From assembly GCF_029953595.1 (NCBI RefSeq), contig NZ_CP124535.1:2202001-2266000 (forward strand): 64,000 bases of DNA, written 5' to 3'. Below are positions 15,663-24,186 of the stretch, one piece after another. Source of the DNA: Fuscovulum ytuae. GTDB taxonomy: Bacteria; Pseudomonadota; Alphaproteobacteria; Rhodobacterales; Rhodobacteraceae. The position numbers and the translations under genes are program-made. How positions within the stretch are numbered: the first letter of the stretch is position 1; every line of letters begins with the position of its first letter. The notes under the pieces were generated by a model. It saw nothing but the letters and a program-made list of their open reading frames with translations, had not been told where the DNA came from and ran no database searches.

Positions 15663-16805
15663 GTGCCCCTTGACCGCCGCACCTTCGGATTGGGCCTCCT
15701 TGGCCTTGGCCTTTCGGCCTGCACGCAAAGCCTGCCCGTAGGCGGCAGCAGCGTCCCGCAATCCCTGCCCGCCGACCTGCGCCCCGTGCGCAACGAAGCC
15801 TATGACGCTTGGGTCACAGCCTTCCGCGACCGCGCCGCAAGCCGGGGCATCACGCAGCCCACCCTGTCGATGGCCTTCCGCGATACAGGCTTCCTTCCCG
15901 GCGTCATCACCCGCGACCGCAACCAGACCGAAACCGCCCGCAGCCTCGAAGATTACCTCTCCATCGCGGTGTCAGATGAACGTGTCGCCAAAGGCCGCGC
16001 GGCCTTCGCCCGCAATCGCGGCCTGCTTCTTGACCTGCAATCTCGCTATGGGGTGGAGGCCGAGGTCATCACCGCCATCTGGGGACTCGAAAGCTTTTAC
16101 GGCGAAAGGCGCGGCGATGTGCCGGTGATCTCCGCCACCTCGACCCTCGCCTTCGATGGCCGCCGCGGCGCCTTCTTCGAACAGCAACTCACCGCAGCCC
16201 TGCGTATCCTGCAAAATGGCGATATCCCGCCGTCGCGGATGACAGGCAGTTGGGCCGGGGCCATGGGCCATACCCAATTCATCCCCACCTCCTACCTACA
16301 ATTCGCCGTCGATCACACAGGCGACGGGCGCCGCGACATCTGGTCGGACGATCCCGCCGACGCGCTCGCCTCCGCCGCCGCCTATCTGCAACGAAACGGC
16401 TGGACCCCCGGCCTCCGCTGGGGTGACGAGGTGGGCAGCAACGCCCCTTCCGGCACCGTCATCCAGCCGCAACCCGGTGGCCCGCAATTCGCCACCACCG
16501 CCAATTTCCGCGTCATCAAGCGCTATAACAACTCCGATGCCTATGCCATCGGCGTGGGTCATCTGTCAGACCGGATCGCGGGCGCAGGCCCCCTGCGCGG
16601 CAGCTTCCCGCCCGATGCCAACGGGCTGACCAAGGCCGACCGCATCGCGCTGCAACAGCGCCTCACCGCGCGCGGCTATGACACTCAAGGGACCGATGGC
16701 GTGATCGGCAGGAACACCGAAACCGCCATCCGCGCCTTTCAGGCGGCCCAAGGCCTACCCGTCACCGGCCAGCCCTCGCAGGCCCTTTTGCAAGCACTGC
16801 GCTGA
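15663..16805 (+). CDS. Lytic murein transglycosylase (MltB-type) lipoprotein with peptidoglycan-binding domain
   Basis: A periplasmic, lipid-anchored enzyme cleaving the glycan strand with 1,6-anhydro product. The 380 residues begin (GTG at 15663, GAGGTGA before it) with a lipobox signal GLLGLGLSAC. The SLT/MltB catalytic domain runs from about 40 to 315, with the catalytic Glu in IWGLESFYG and the motif GSWAGAMGHTQFIPTSYL. A C-terminal peptidoglycan-binding domain occupies about 320-380 (RGYDTQGTDGVIGRNTETAIRAFQ). Confidence 0.9.
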   Translation: MPLDRRTFGLGLLGLGLSACTQSLPVGGSSVPQSLPADLRPVRNEAYDAWVTAFRDRAASRGITQPTLSMAFRDTGFLPGVITRDRNQTETARSLEDYLSIAVSDERVAKGRAAFARNRGLLLDLQSRYGVEAEVITAIWGLESFYGERRGDVPVISATSTLAFDGRRGAFFEQQLTAALRILQNGDIPPSRMTGSWAGAMGHTQFIPTSYLQFAVDHTGDGRRDIWSDDPADALASAAAYLQRNGWTPGLRWGDEVGSNAPSGTVIQPQPGGPQFATTANFRVIKRYNNSDAYAIGVGHLSDRIAGAGPLRGSFPPDANGLTKADRIALQQRLTARGYDTQGTDGVIGRNTETAIRAFQAAQGLPVTGQPSQALLQALR

Positions 16806-16808
16806 AGG

Positions 16809-17111
16809 TCACCCCCCGACCGACCGCCGCCAAGCCGCCACCATCGCCTCGAACGGCACGCCGTCGATCGTCATGCCCGTCAGACGGCAGTCCTTCAGCA
16901 CGACACCCGACAGGTCGATATTGGCAAACACCGCGCCGGACAGGGTGGCATCACTCACCCGGCAGCCCGTCATGTCCGCATCGCTGATCTGTGCTCCTGC
17001 AAGGGTGACCTGCGTAAAGATCGTCTCTGACAGATTGGTATTGTTGAACCTCGATCCCGACAGATCGGCGTCGTCCACCTCCAAGCGAGTCGTCACATGA
17101 TGCAGGTCCAT
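16809..17111 (-). CDS. Pentapeptide repeat protein
   Basis: A 100-residue protein, nearly all of it A(D/N)LSG-like pentapeptide repeats: ADLSGSRFNNTNLSETIFTQ and continuing through DLSGVVLKDCRLTG. These repeats form a right-handed quadrilateral beta-helix. The short C-terminal tail is PFEAMVAAWRRSVGG. The start at 17111 has GGGAG 9 nt before; starts at 17120 and 17159 are also possible. The role is unknown; some members mimic DNA, and it lies 79 bp from the imuB stop on the same strand, so co-transcription is possible. Confidence 0.7.
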   Translation of the reverse strand: MDLHHVTTRLEVDDADLSGSRFNNTNLSETIFTQVTLAGAQISDADMTGCRVSDATLSGAVFANIDLSGVVLKDCRLTGMTIDGVPFEAMVAAWRRSVGG

Positions 17112-17190
17112 GGCGTCCATCTCCCATCCGAGGCCTCTCTTGCACGAGGACAGGTCCATCCCCGCCCGTCAACACGCGGCGTGCCTCCCC

Positions 17191-18852
17191 TCACTCCCCG
17201 CCGTGACAGAACCACCCCCCCGTCACATCGCCGCCATGGGCAAAGAACAGCCACAGCCGCTCGCCCCCTTCCGTCTCCACCCGCCAGTAATCGCGCGGGC
17301 CAGACCGCCAGTCGGGATCGTCCAGCCACCATTCCGGCGCGATCCGCTCTGGCCCCACGGCAAAGCGTGTCACCATCTCGCGCCGCCGCCAGCGGAACCG
17401 GGCGGGCGGCGTCGGGTCATCCTCCGGCGCCCCCAAAGGTTCGGGCCGGAACAGCACCAAGGGCCGCCGCATCCGCTTCGGCCATTCCCCCGCGAAAGGC
17501 GCCGACCATGCCGCCGCCAAAACCTGCGCCCCCTTTTCCGGCACATGGCTGTCGCCCGGATGGAACCGCGTCACCGCCTCGGCCCCCAGCCGCACGCCCA
17601 GCTTGCCCAGCAGATCGTCCAGCCCCCCATCCTGTGGCGGCACCCCTCCGCCCCCGGAAACCGACGGGCTGCGATGCTGCATCGGGGCCAACCGCTCCAC
17701 CGCCACCGCCTCCAGCCGGATCACGTCGAAACCGAACCCCGCCTCCAGATCGGGCAGCTTCATCGCCAGAAGGGGCCTTATGCGATCTTCCCGGTCCGAG
17801 GCGCGGGCCAACCCCACCTCGGCCACCTGCACCGCGCCATCCGTCCGCATCGCCTCCAGCCGCACGCGCCGCGCGCCATGGCCCTGCCGCTTCAGCCGCG
17901 CGCAAAGGACCGGCAGCAGCCGGTCCACCGCCGCCTCCACATCCGCCAGCAACCCGATGGGTTCCGGCAGGCTGATACGCGCCGCGAAATGCAAAGGTGC
18001 CCCCGCCGGCGTCACCGGTTCCGGCTCCAACCCCAGCGCCTGATCCAGCCGCCGCAACACCGCCGCCCCGAACCGCCGCGCCAGCGCCGCGCGCGGCAGC
18101 ACGGCGATATCCTCCACCCGGCGCAGGCCCAGCCGCACCAGCCCCTCCACCGCCTCCGCCTCCAGCCGCAGCGCCGCCACTGGCAAGGGGCCCATCGCCT
18201 GCCGCATCTTCCCCTCGGGCGCGATCACCCCGCGCGGGCCCACCGCCCCGGCCCCCGCCACAGGCAGCGCACCCCCCTTTTCCCATCCCCGCCGCTTGGC
18301 CGCTTTCGAGCGCGTCGCATGCGCCTCTTGCTCTATCGCATCGCCGCTGCGCAGCACGGCCACCCCCGCCCCCGCATGGCGCGACAGCGCCCAAGCCGCG
18401 CCCACCGTATCGGCAATCGCCGCCCGCAGCGTCAGCCCCATCTCGGCGCAATCCTCCTCCACCTGCGCCAAAAGCGCGGCCTCGCCGCCAAAAAGATGCG
18501 CGCACCCCGTCAGATCGACGACCAGCCCACCGGGCGGCTCTTCTGCAACCCAAGGCGAAAACTTCCCCGCCCAGCGCCGCAGTCGCATCAGGAAAGCCGC
18601 CTCTGCCGCAGGATCGGCGGGCACCGTCGCAAGCTCGGGGCACATCGCCGTGGCATCGCGCAGCGGCTGGCCAAGACCTACCCCCGCCGCCTCAGCCGCC
18701 GCCGAAACCGATACGATCACCTGCGCCCCGTTACGATCCGCCACCACCGCAAGCGGCCCGGCAAGACCCGCCACCCCCGCCCGCGCGCGGCGCAGGGCGC
18801 GCTCTGCCCCCAATCGTGGAAACCACAGCGAAAGAATGCGCCGCTGTCCCAT
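17191..18852 (-). CDS. imuB: ImuB-type Y-family polymerase-like protein (SOS mutasome)
   Basis: ImuB is a catalytically dead Y-family polymerase that links ImuA, DnaE2 and the beta clamp in SOS mutagenesis. The 553-residue protein keeps the family landmarks LSLWFPRLGAERA, LVVDLTGCAHLFGG and the palm and thumb regions, but lacks the DxD metal site at the N-terminus where active Pol IV has a DxDxFY motif. A region near residue 400-430 (SVSGGGGVPPQDG) looks like a flexible linker. A LexA box lies 22 bp before the start. imuA and dnaE2 are not adjacent, unlike the usual cassette. Confidence 0.88.
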   Translation of the reverse strand: MGQRRILSLWFPRLGAERALRRARAGVAGLAGPLAVVADRNGAQVIVSVSAAAEAAGVGLGQPLRDATAMCPELATVPADPAAEAAFLMRLRRWAGKFSPWVAEEPPGGLVVDLTGCAHLFGGEAALLAQVEEDCAEMGLTLRAAIADTVGAAWALSRHAGAGVAVLRSGDAIEQEAHATRSKAAKRRGWEKGGALPVAGAGAVGPRGVIAPEGKMRQAMGPLPVAALRLEAEAVEGLVRLGLRRVEDIAVLPRAALARRFGAAVLRRLDQALGLEPEPVTPAGAPLHFAARISLPEPIGLLADVEAAVDRLLPVLCARLKRQGHGARRVRLEAMRTDGAVQVAEVGLARASDREDRIRPLLAMKLPDLEAGFGFDVIRLEAVAVERLAPMQHRSPSVSGGGGVPPQDGGLDDLLGKLGVRLGAEAVTRFHPGDSHVPEKGAQVLAAAWSAPFAGEWPKRMRRPLVLFRPEPLGAPEDDPTPPARFRWRRREMVTRFAVGPERIAPEWWLDDPDWRSGPRDYWRVETEGGERLWLFFAHGGDVTGGWFCHGGE

Positions 18853-18874
18853 CCCGTCTCAGGTCCCTGCAAAT

Positions 18875-18889
18875 GTTCACTCTTTGTTC
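18875..18889 (-). promoter_or_regulatory. LexA (SOS) box upstream of imuB
   Basis: GTTC-ACTCTTT-GTTC is an exact GTTC-N7-GTTC direct repeat, the alphaproteobacterial LexA consensus. It lies 22 bp before the imuB start codon, where it would overlap the promoter or transcript start. The distance to the divergent cytochrome c' gene (about 150 bp) makes imuB the likely target. Confidence 0.8.
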
Positions 18890-19040
18890 GAATATCGCAG
18901 CCCCAAGGCAGGAGTCCAGCCGCAAGCCCCAACTTTCCGTGATCTGGGGGAAATCCCCCAGTCTCCGAGTGACAACGTCACTTTCGCGACTCAATCTCAC
19001 GTCTATAGTGATCCAACATTTCCAACAGGGAGCCAGAACA

Positions 19041-19478
19041 ATGAAACTTTCCACCAAGGTGCTCGTCCTTGGCTTTACGATGATGGCCGGTGTCGCCATC
19101 GCCGCCGAAGCCACCGACCCCACCGTGAAGGCCCGTCAGGAACTGATGGACACGATCGCCATGAACACGGGCATCCTCGGCAAGATGGCTGGTGGTGAGA
19201 ATCCCTTCGACGCCGCCGCCGCCGAAGGGGCCAAGGCCGCCATCGTCGCCGCCTCGGCCGAAATCGCGGCCAAGTTCGAACCGCAGGCTTCCGACCCCAA
19301 ATCCACCTCGAAAGAGGATATCTGGGCCAACTGGGATGATTTCGTGAAGAAGGGCGACGCGCTGAATGCCGCCGCCGCGGCGATGGACACCACCACGCTG
19401 GAAGGCGTGCAGGCGGGCATGGGCGGCGTCGGCGGGGCCTGCAAGGACTGCCACACCACCTATCGCATCCCGTCCTGA
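19041..19478 (+). CDS. cycP: Cytochrome c'
   Basis: A periplasmic, high-spin haem protein that binds NO and is found in many photosynthetic and denitrifying proteobacteria. The 145-residue precursor has a signal peptide (MKLSTKVLVLGFTMMAGVAIA, cut before AEA) and the four-helix-bundle pattern of the family. The single haem site CKDCH is near the C-terminus (Cys134, Cys137, His138), as expected for cytochrome c'. Haem attachment needs the Ccm system, which is not in this window. NO detoxification is the usual suggestion. Confidence 0.9.
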   Translation: MKLSTKVLVLGFTMMAGVAIAAEATDPTVKARQELMDTIAMNTGILGKMAGGENPFDAAAAEGAKAAIVAASAEIAAKFEPQASDPKSTSKEDIWANWDDFVKKGDALNAAAAAMDTTTLEGVQAGMGGVGGACKDCHTTYRIPS

Positions 19479-19500
19479 TCCAGCATCAGACACGGCGCAG

Positions 19501-19533
19501 GGCCCCCGCCACCGGCGGGGGCCTTCGCGTTTT
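19501..19533 (+). terminator. Rho-independent terminator after cytochrome c'
   Basis: A 10-bp stem GGCCCCCGCC/GGCGGGGGCC (19501-19510, 19514-19523) with a 3-nt loop is followed by TTCGCGTTTT. It starts 23 bp past the stop and separates this gene from the convergent I78 lipoprotein gene. Confidence 0.75.
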
Positions 19534-19817
19534 CACCCGCAGGTCACGCGCGCAATCAGCCCGGCGCGGTCCACATCGAAATTCAACCGCTCTGGGTTGT
19601 AATCCATCGTCACCGCCATGTCGGGATAGATCACCCGCACCGGCTTGTTGAACTGCGCAGTGTTCAGCTCGCGCGCAGGCGTCCCGACCAGATCCTGCAC
19701 ATCCAGCGCCCCGCATTGATTCACCGGCTCCACGGCCACATCGGCCCCAGCTGGAACGCAGCCCGACACCCCCAGAACCACCATCATCGCCACTCCCGCC
19801 GCAGACGTCCTCAGCAT
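19533..19817 (-). CDS. Small lipoprotein, peptidase inhibitor I78 family
   Basis: A 94-residue precursor with a lipoprotein signal (VVLGVSGC, Cys20). The mature part has the I78 pattern: CGALDVQDLVGTP, a TAQFNKPVRVIYPDMAVTMDYNPERLNF core and the terminal DVDRAGLIARVTCG, with two Cys residues likely paired. The family inhibits serine peptidases in fungi; in alphaproteobacteria the role is not established. Probably anchored in the periplasm. Confidence 0.8.
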   Translation of the reverse strand: MLRTSAAGVAMMVVLGVSGCVPAGADVAVEPVNQCGALDVQDLVGTPARELNTAQFNKPVRVIYPDMAVTMDYNPERLNFDVDRAGLIARVTCG

Positions 19818-19998
19818 CGCCCTGCCCCCTTCACCCCGCTCCACTCCCAGCCTCACCCGCCCGATGGCCGCAGACAAGCCGCCCTGCCGCAAACCGGCAA
19901 GGATCAGCCGTTTCGGCGATTGCATTCCCCGCCCGTTTCGCCCAGCCTGCCCCGCAAGGGCAGGGCCAAGACCCGCCAAAGCAGAATGGGAGGATAAG

Positions 19999-21135
<1,137 letters not shown>

Positions 21136-21137
21136 CC

Positions 21138-22094
21138 TTAGCCCCGCGCGTCGCGGTCCGGCAGGAACCGGGCCGCAAGCGCGGCCAGCACGGCAAACAG
21201 CAGGACCGCAGCGATCAGGTCCGAAAGGTGATGCCCGCCATGGCCAAGCGTGGCGGGAATCATCAGCCCGCTAATGATCACCATGGCCGGAAACACCGCC
21301 GTCCCCCGCGCATACCACAGCCCCATGCAGGCCATAAACATGTGGAAGGACGGGAAAGCCACCACGCCAATCACAAGATCGGGCCGGATCACCGGCATGC
21401 CCTCCGCCGCATAGCGCATCAACAGGGCCGCGTAATCGGCATCTACGATCAGCGCGATCCGCTCCGCTCCAGCCGGAATGGCGTGATAAGGCGACGGTCC
21501 GACCGAAGGCAACACATGCCAGACGCCGACCGTAATCGCCATTCCCACCACGCCCACCCACAAGAACCGATGCAGCGCCTGCTCTCGCTCTTGTGCGGCA
21601 AGAACCGCGATCACCACCACAAGCTGCGGGATAGCCGCCGCATAGACCCAAGCCAGCACATAGCCAAAGGCTGGCCAAGCCATCAAAAGCGTCACGAATT
21701 CCGCCCAGTCATAGCCCAGTGCCGCATCCACCGCGATGAGCTTCTGGTCGATTGTCGGATGCTCAAAGGGGAAAAGCTGCAACACGAAAATCGCCACCAC
21801 CGCCGTGAATGCCGAAAAGATGCCAAAGCACACGGCAAAGGACGCCATTCGCGGCATCGGGCGGCGCAGCCTGAGGAAGGCCCCCAAACCCACCAAGGTC
21901 AGCGTCGCCGCAATCGGCGGGGCAAAAGCAATCCAATCCACCCGTCCCGGCAACAGAATATCGCGCAGGATCGTCACCACCAGAACCGCGAGAATGACGG
22001 CCAGCAACCCGATTTCGGCCGGGAACAGCCCGAAATTGCTGCCCTTAGCGCCCGCCTTTCCGGCAAATTCCGCCTGCCCTGCCAAGGATTGCAT
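21138..22094 (-). CDS. PAP2-superfamily membrane phosphatase-like protein
   Basis: A 318-residue inner-membrane protein with about six to seven hydrophobic segments. The PAP2_3 (inositol phosphorylceramide synthase-like) signature is visible as VAFPSFHMFMACMG and GHGGHHLSDLIAA, which carry the conserved His residues. The expected role is phospholipid or polyprenyl phosphate head-group hydrolysis or transfer. It is convergent with adhC (2 bp between stops). The substrate is unknown. Confidence 0.75.
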   Translation of the reverse strand: MQSLAGQAEFAGKAGAKGSNFGLFPAEIGLLAVILAVLVVTILRDILLPGRVDWIAFAPPIAATLTLVGLGAFLRLRRPMPRMASFAVCFGIFSAFTAVVAIFVLQLFPFEHPTIDQKLIAVDAALGYDWAEFVTLLMAWPAFGYVLAWVYAAAIPQLVVVIAVLAAQEREQALHRFLWVGVVGMAITVGVWHVLPSVGPSPYHAIPAGAERIALIVDADYAALLMRYAAEGMPVIRPDLVIGVVAFPSFHMFMACMGLWYARGTAVFPAMVIISGLMIPATLGHGGHHLSDLIAAVLLFAVLAALAARFLPDRDARG

Positions 22095-22230
22095 TGCCCA
22101 CCTCCATTTGGTCGCGGCTTCCCTGCCACGCCGCTGTGACGGAAATTAGGCGCAGCGATGCCCGGATGGGGGCCTTTGCGCTTTCACAGATCGCGCTTTT
22201 GGCGCAAGACTCGTCCGTAGAGGAGAAACC

Positions 22231-22980
22231 ATGCCCGACCCCCGCGCCCCCCGACTCTGCGTCCTGATTGACGCCGATAACGTCCCCTCCGGCTATGCCG
22301 AGGCCATCTTCGAAGAGATCGCTTCGCTGGGCGAGGCCTCCGTCCGCCGCATCTATGGCGACTGGTCTGCACAACGCCTTGCAGGCTGGGCCAAAAAGGT
22401 GGCGGCCTTGGGCCTTGTCGCCGATCAGCAATTTTCCAACACCAAGGGCAAGAACGCCTCTGACATCGGCCTTGTCATCGCGGCGATGGATTTTTTGCAT
22501 TCCGGCCTGTTCGATGGCTTCGTTCTGGTCTCCTCAGACAGCGATTTCACCCGCCTTGCTGCGCGCATCCGCGAACAGGGCCTTGATGTCTACGGTATCG
22601 GCGAGAAGAAAACGCCCGAAGCCTTTCGCATGGCCTGCAAACGCTTCATCTATGTTGAAAACCTCGGTGCGGATGACCATGCCGAACCCGCCCCGGCCAA
22701 GGGCACCCCCAAGTCCGAAACGCCCGACGCGCCGAAACCCGGCACGAAAGAGGCCCCCGCCAAGGCCATCCCCTTCATCATCGCCGCCATGCGCGCCATC
22801 GACCCGGATGGCGAATGGTATTCGCTTGGCCAGATCGGCCAGTTCATCACCCAAGGCAATCCCGACTTCGACACCCGCACCTATGGCAGCGCGAAACTCT
22901 CTGACCTTGTGCGCAAGATCAGCCGGTTTGAGGTGCGCCCCGGCCCCGGCGGGCAGCTTCAGATGCGCGACGTGGCCTGA
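22231..22980 (+). CDS. NYN-domain ribonuclease-like protein with LOTUS/OST-HTH domain
   Basis: The 249-residue protein has an N-terminal NYN (PIN-like) domain with the acidic residues expected for metal binding: VLIDADNVPSG, KNASDIGLVIAAMDFLH and VSSDSDFTRLAARIRE. After a low-complexity Lys/Pro linker (about 150-180), a C-terminal LOTUS-type winged helix appears (IGQFITQGNPDFDTRTYGSAKLSDLVRKI). This pairing suggests an RNA-binding nuclease. Cellular target unknown. ATG at 22231 follows GAGGAG. Confidence 0.82.
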   Translation: MPDPRAPRLCVLIDADNVPSGYAEAIFEEIASLGEASVRRIYGDWSAQRLAGWAKKVAALGLVADQQFSNTKGKNASDIGLVIAAMDFLHSGLFDGFVLVSSDSDFTRLAARIREQGLDVYGIGEKKTPEAFRMACKRFIYVENLGADDHAEPAPAKGTPKSETPDAPKPGTKEAPAKAIPFIIAAMRAIDPDGEWYSLGQIGQFITQGNPDFDTRTYGSAKLSDLVRKISRFEVRPGPGGQLQMRDVA

Positions 22981-23148
22981 CACGGCACTAGCCCCCCTTG
23001 CGCCGGCCCGGTGAAGCGGGTATCGCCCGCGCCTTCTGCCGGCCTCGCAGGCTTCGGTCTCGCAATCATTGAGAAACCCGCGCCGCGATGCTACCTTTGC
23101 TTGAACGCCCCGCGCCGGGGCCTGCACGGCGCGCAACCCAGGAGGACG

Positions 23149-23211
23149 ATGTCCTGTCTCATTCTGACCCAGCGACCGGCCTGCCGGTCGGCCCGAGGGC
23201 CCCGCGCATGA
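23149..23211 (+). CDS. Possible 20-residue leader peptide upstream of rsfS
   Basis: An ATG at 23149 with an excellent AGGAGG five bases upstream opens a 20-codon frame (MSCLILTQRPACRSARGPRA) whose TGA overlaps the rsfS ATG as ATGA. The strong ribosome site and coupling suggest translation, or that the leader regulates rsfS. A GACCGG-CCTG-CCGGTC hairpin (about 23173-23189) lies inside it. The alternative is that rsfS simply has a longer 5' leader. Confidence 0.35.
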   Translation: MSCLILTQRPACRSARGPRA

Positions 23212-23582
23212 GCGAGACGGCCACGGCAACCGCCCCCGCCTATACGTCCGAAGAAATCCTCGCCGCCGTCCTGAAATCCGTCGACGACGACAAGGCCGAA
23301 GATATCGTGCAGATTGATCTGCGCGGCCGTTCGGATGTGGCCGATTACATGGTCATCTGCTCGGGCCGTTCGTCCCGCCAGGTCGCCGCCATCTCGGAAA
23401 AGCTGGTCGATCGCCTGAAACAGGATTTCCGCCTCCACACCAAGATGGAAGGCAAGGAAACCGGCGATTGGGTGCTGATCGACACGGGCGATGTGATCGT
23501 CCATGTCTTCCGCCCCGAAGTGCGCGAATTCTACCAGCTTGAAAAGATGTGGCTGCCGGGAAGCGCGCATCGCGGGGCCTGA
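23208..23582 (+). CDS. rsfS: Ribosomal silencing factor RsfS
   Basis: Binds uL14 (RplN) on the 50S subunit and blocks subunit joining in starvation. The 124-residue protein has the family core KAEDIVQIDLRGRSDVADYM, CSGRSSRQVAAI, EGKETGDWVLIDTGDVIVHVF and the end REFYQLEKMW. An upstream in-frame ATG at 23088 would add 40 poorly conserved residues; ATG at 23208 with GAGGG 8 nt before gives the normal size. rlmH follows 5 bp after, the common rsfS-rlmH arrangement. Confidence 0.92.
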   Translation: MSETATATAPAYTSEEILAAVLKSVDDDKAEDIVQIDLRGRSDVADYMVICSGRSSRQVAAISEKLVDRLKQDFRLHTKMEGKETGDWVLIDTGDVIVHVFRPEVREFYQLEKMWLPGSAHRGA

Positions 23583-23587
23583 TCCCC

Positions 23588-24061
23588 ATGCGCCTGCACA
23601 TCTGCGCCATGGGCCGCATCCGGGCCGATCAGCCCGAACGCGCCATCCTCGAAGACTATCAGATGCGGTTCAACCGCACCGGCAAACCGCTTGCCCTCGG
23701 TCCGCTGACGGAAATCGAAGTCGAGGACAAGAAGGGCGGCGGGATGGAAGCAGAGGCCGAACTTCTGCTCAAGGCCGTCCCCGCCGGATCGCTTCTCGTG
23801 ACCCTCGATGAACGGGGGCGCGTCCTCTCCTCCCCTGAATTCGCCACCCAGATCGCCCGCTGGCGCGACGAAGGGCGGCAGGACGTGGCCTTCGTGATTG
23901 GCGGGGCCGATGGCCTTGCGCCGGGCCTGCGCGACCGCGCGGCTTTCTCGATCAGCTTCGGGCGCATGGTCTGGCCGCACATGCTTGTGCGCGCGATGCT
24001 GGCCGAACAGCTTTACCGCGCCGCCACCATCCTTGCGGGCAGCCCCTACCACCGCGCCTGA
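23588..24061 (+). CDS. rlmH: 23S rRNA (pseudouridine1915-N3)-methyltransferase RlmH
   Basis: A SPOUT enzyme that methylates pseudouridine 1915 in helix 69 of 23S rRNA. The 157 residues include LLVTLDERGRVLSSPEFA, the knot region FVIGGADGLAPGLRDRA and the terminal LVRAMLAEQLYRAATILAGSPYHR, all strongly conserved. Directly downstream of rsfS. Confidence 0.95.
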   Translation: MRLHICAMGRIRADQPERAILEDYQMRFNRTGKPLALGPLTEIEVEDKKGGGMEAEAELLLKAVPAGSLLVTLDERGRVLSSPEFATQIARWRDEGRQDVAFVIGGADGLAPGLRDRAAFSISFGRMVWPHMLVRAMLAEQLYRAATILAGSPYHRA

Positions 24062-24062
24062 C

Positions 24063-24106
24063 CAAATTTCTTCGAAGAAATTTGCAAAAGTTTTCGAAAA
24101 CTTTTG
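24063..24106. terminator. Two adjacent perfect 22-bp palindromes after rlmH
   Basis: CAAATTTCTTCGAAGAAATTTG (first and last 20 bases: positions 24063-24084) and the CAAAAGTTTTCGAAAACTTTTG type palindrome at 24085-24106 abut exactly. Each is fully self-complementary with a TTCGAA centre. They sit 2 bp after the rlmH stop and probably terminate the rsfS-rlmH transcript; a regulator site is also possible. Confidence 0.7.
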
Positions 24107-24186
24107 CCGCCCCGCCCTCGCACGTTGCCCCCCGGTGCCCCGGCGGGTATTCAGACGCCAACGACACCGCAAAGGGGCATGCCGCC

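Noticed and set aside
17191-18852. Reading imuB as an active DNA polymerase IV (DinB)
   Set aside because: The N-terminal DxD catalytic motif is missing and the sequence follows ImuB landmarks.
17110-18942. Long open frame of about 610 codons opposite imuB
   Set aside because: Composition is Arg/Pro/His-rich with no domain, and it is exactly antisense to a well-supported gene. High-GC codon bias opens such frames.
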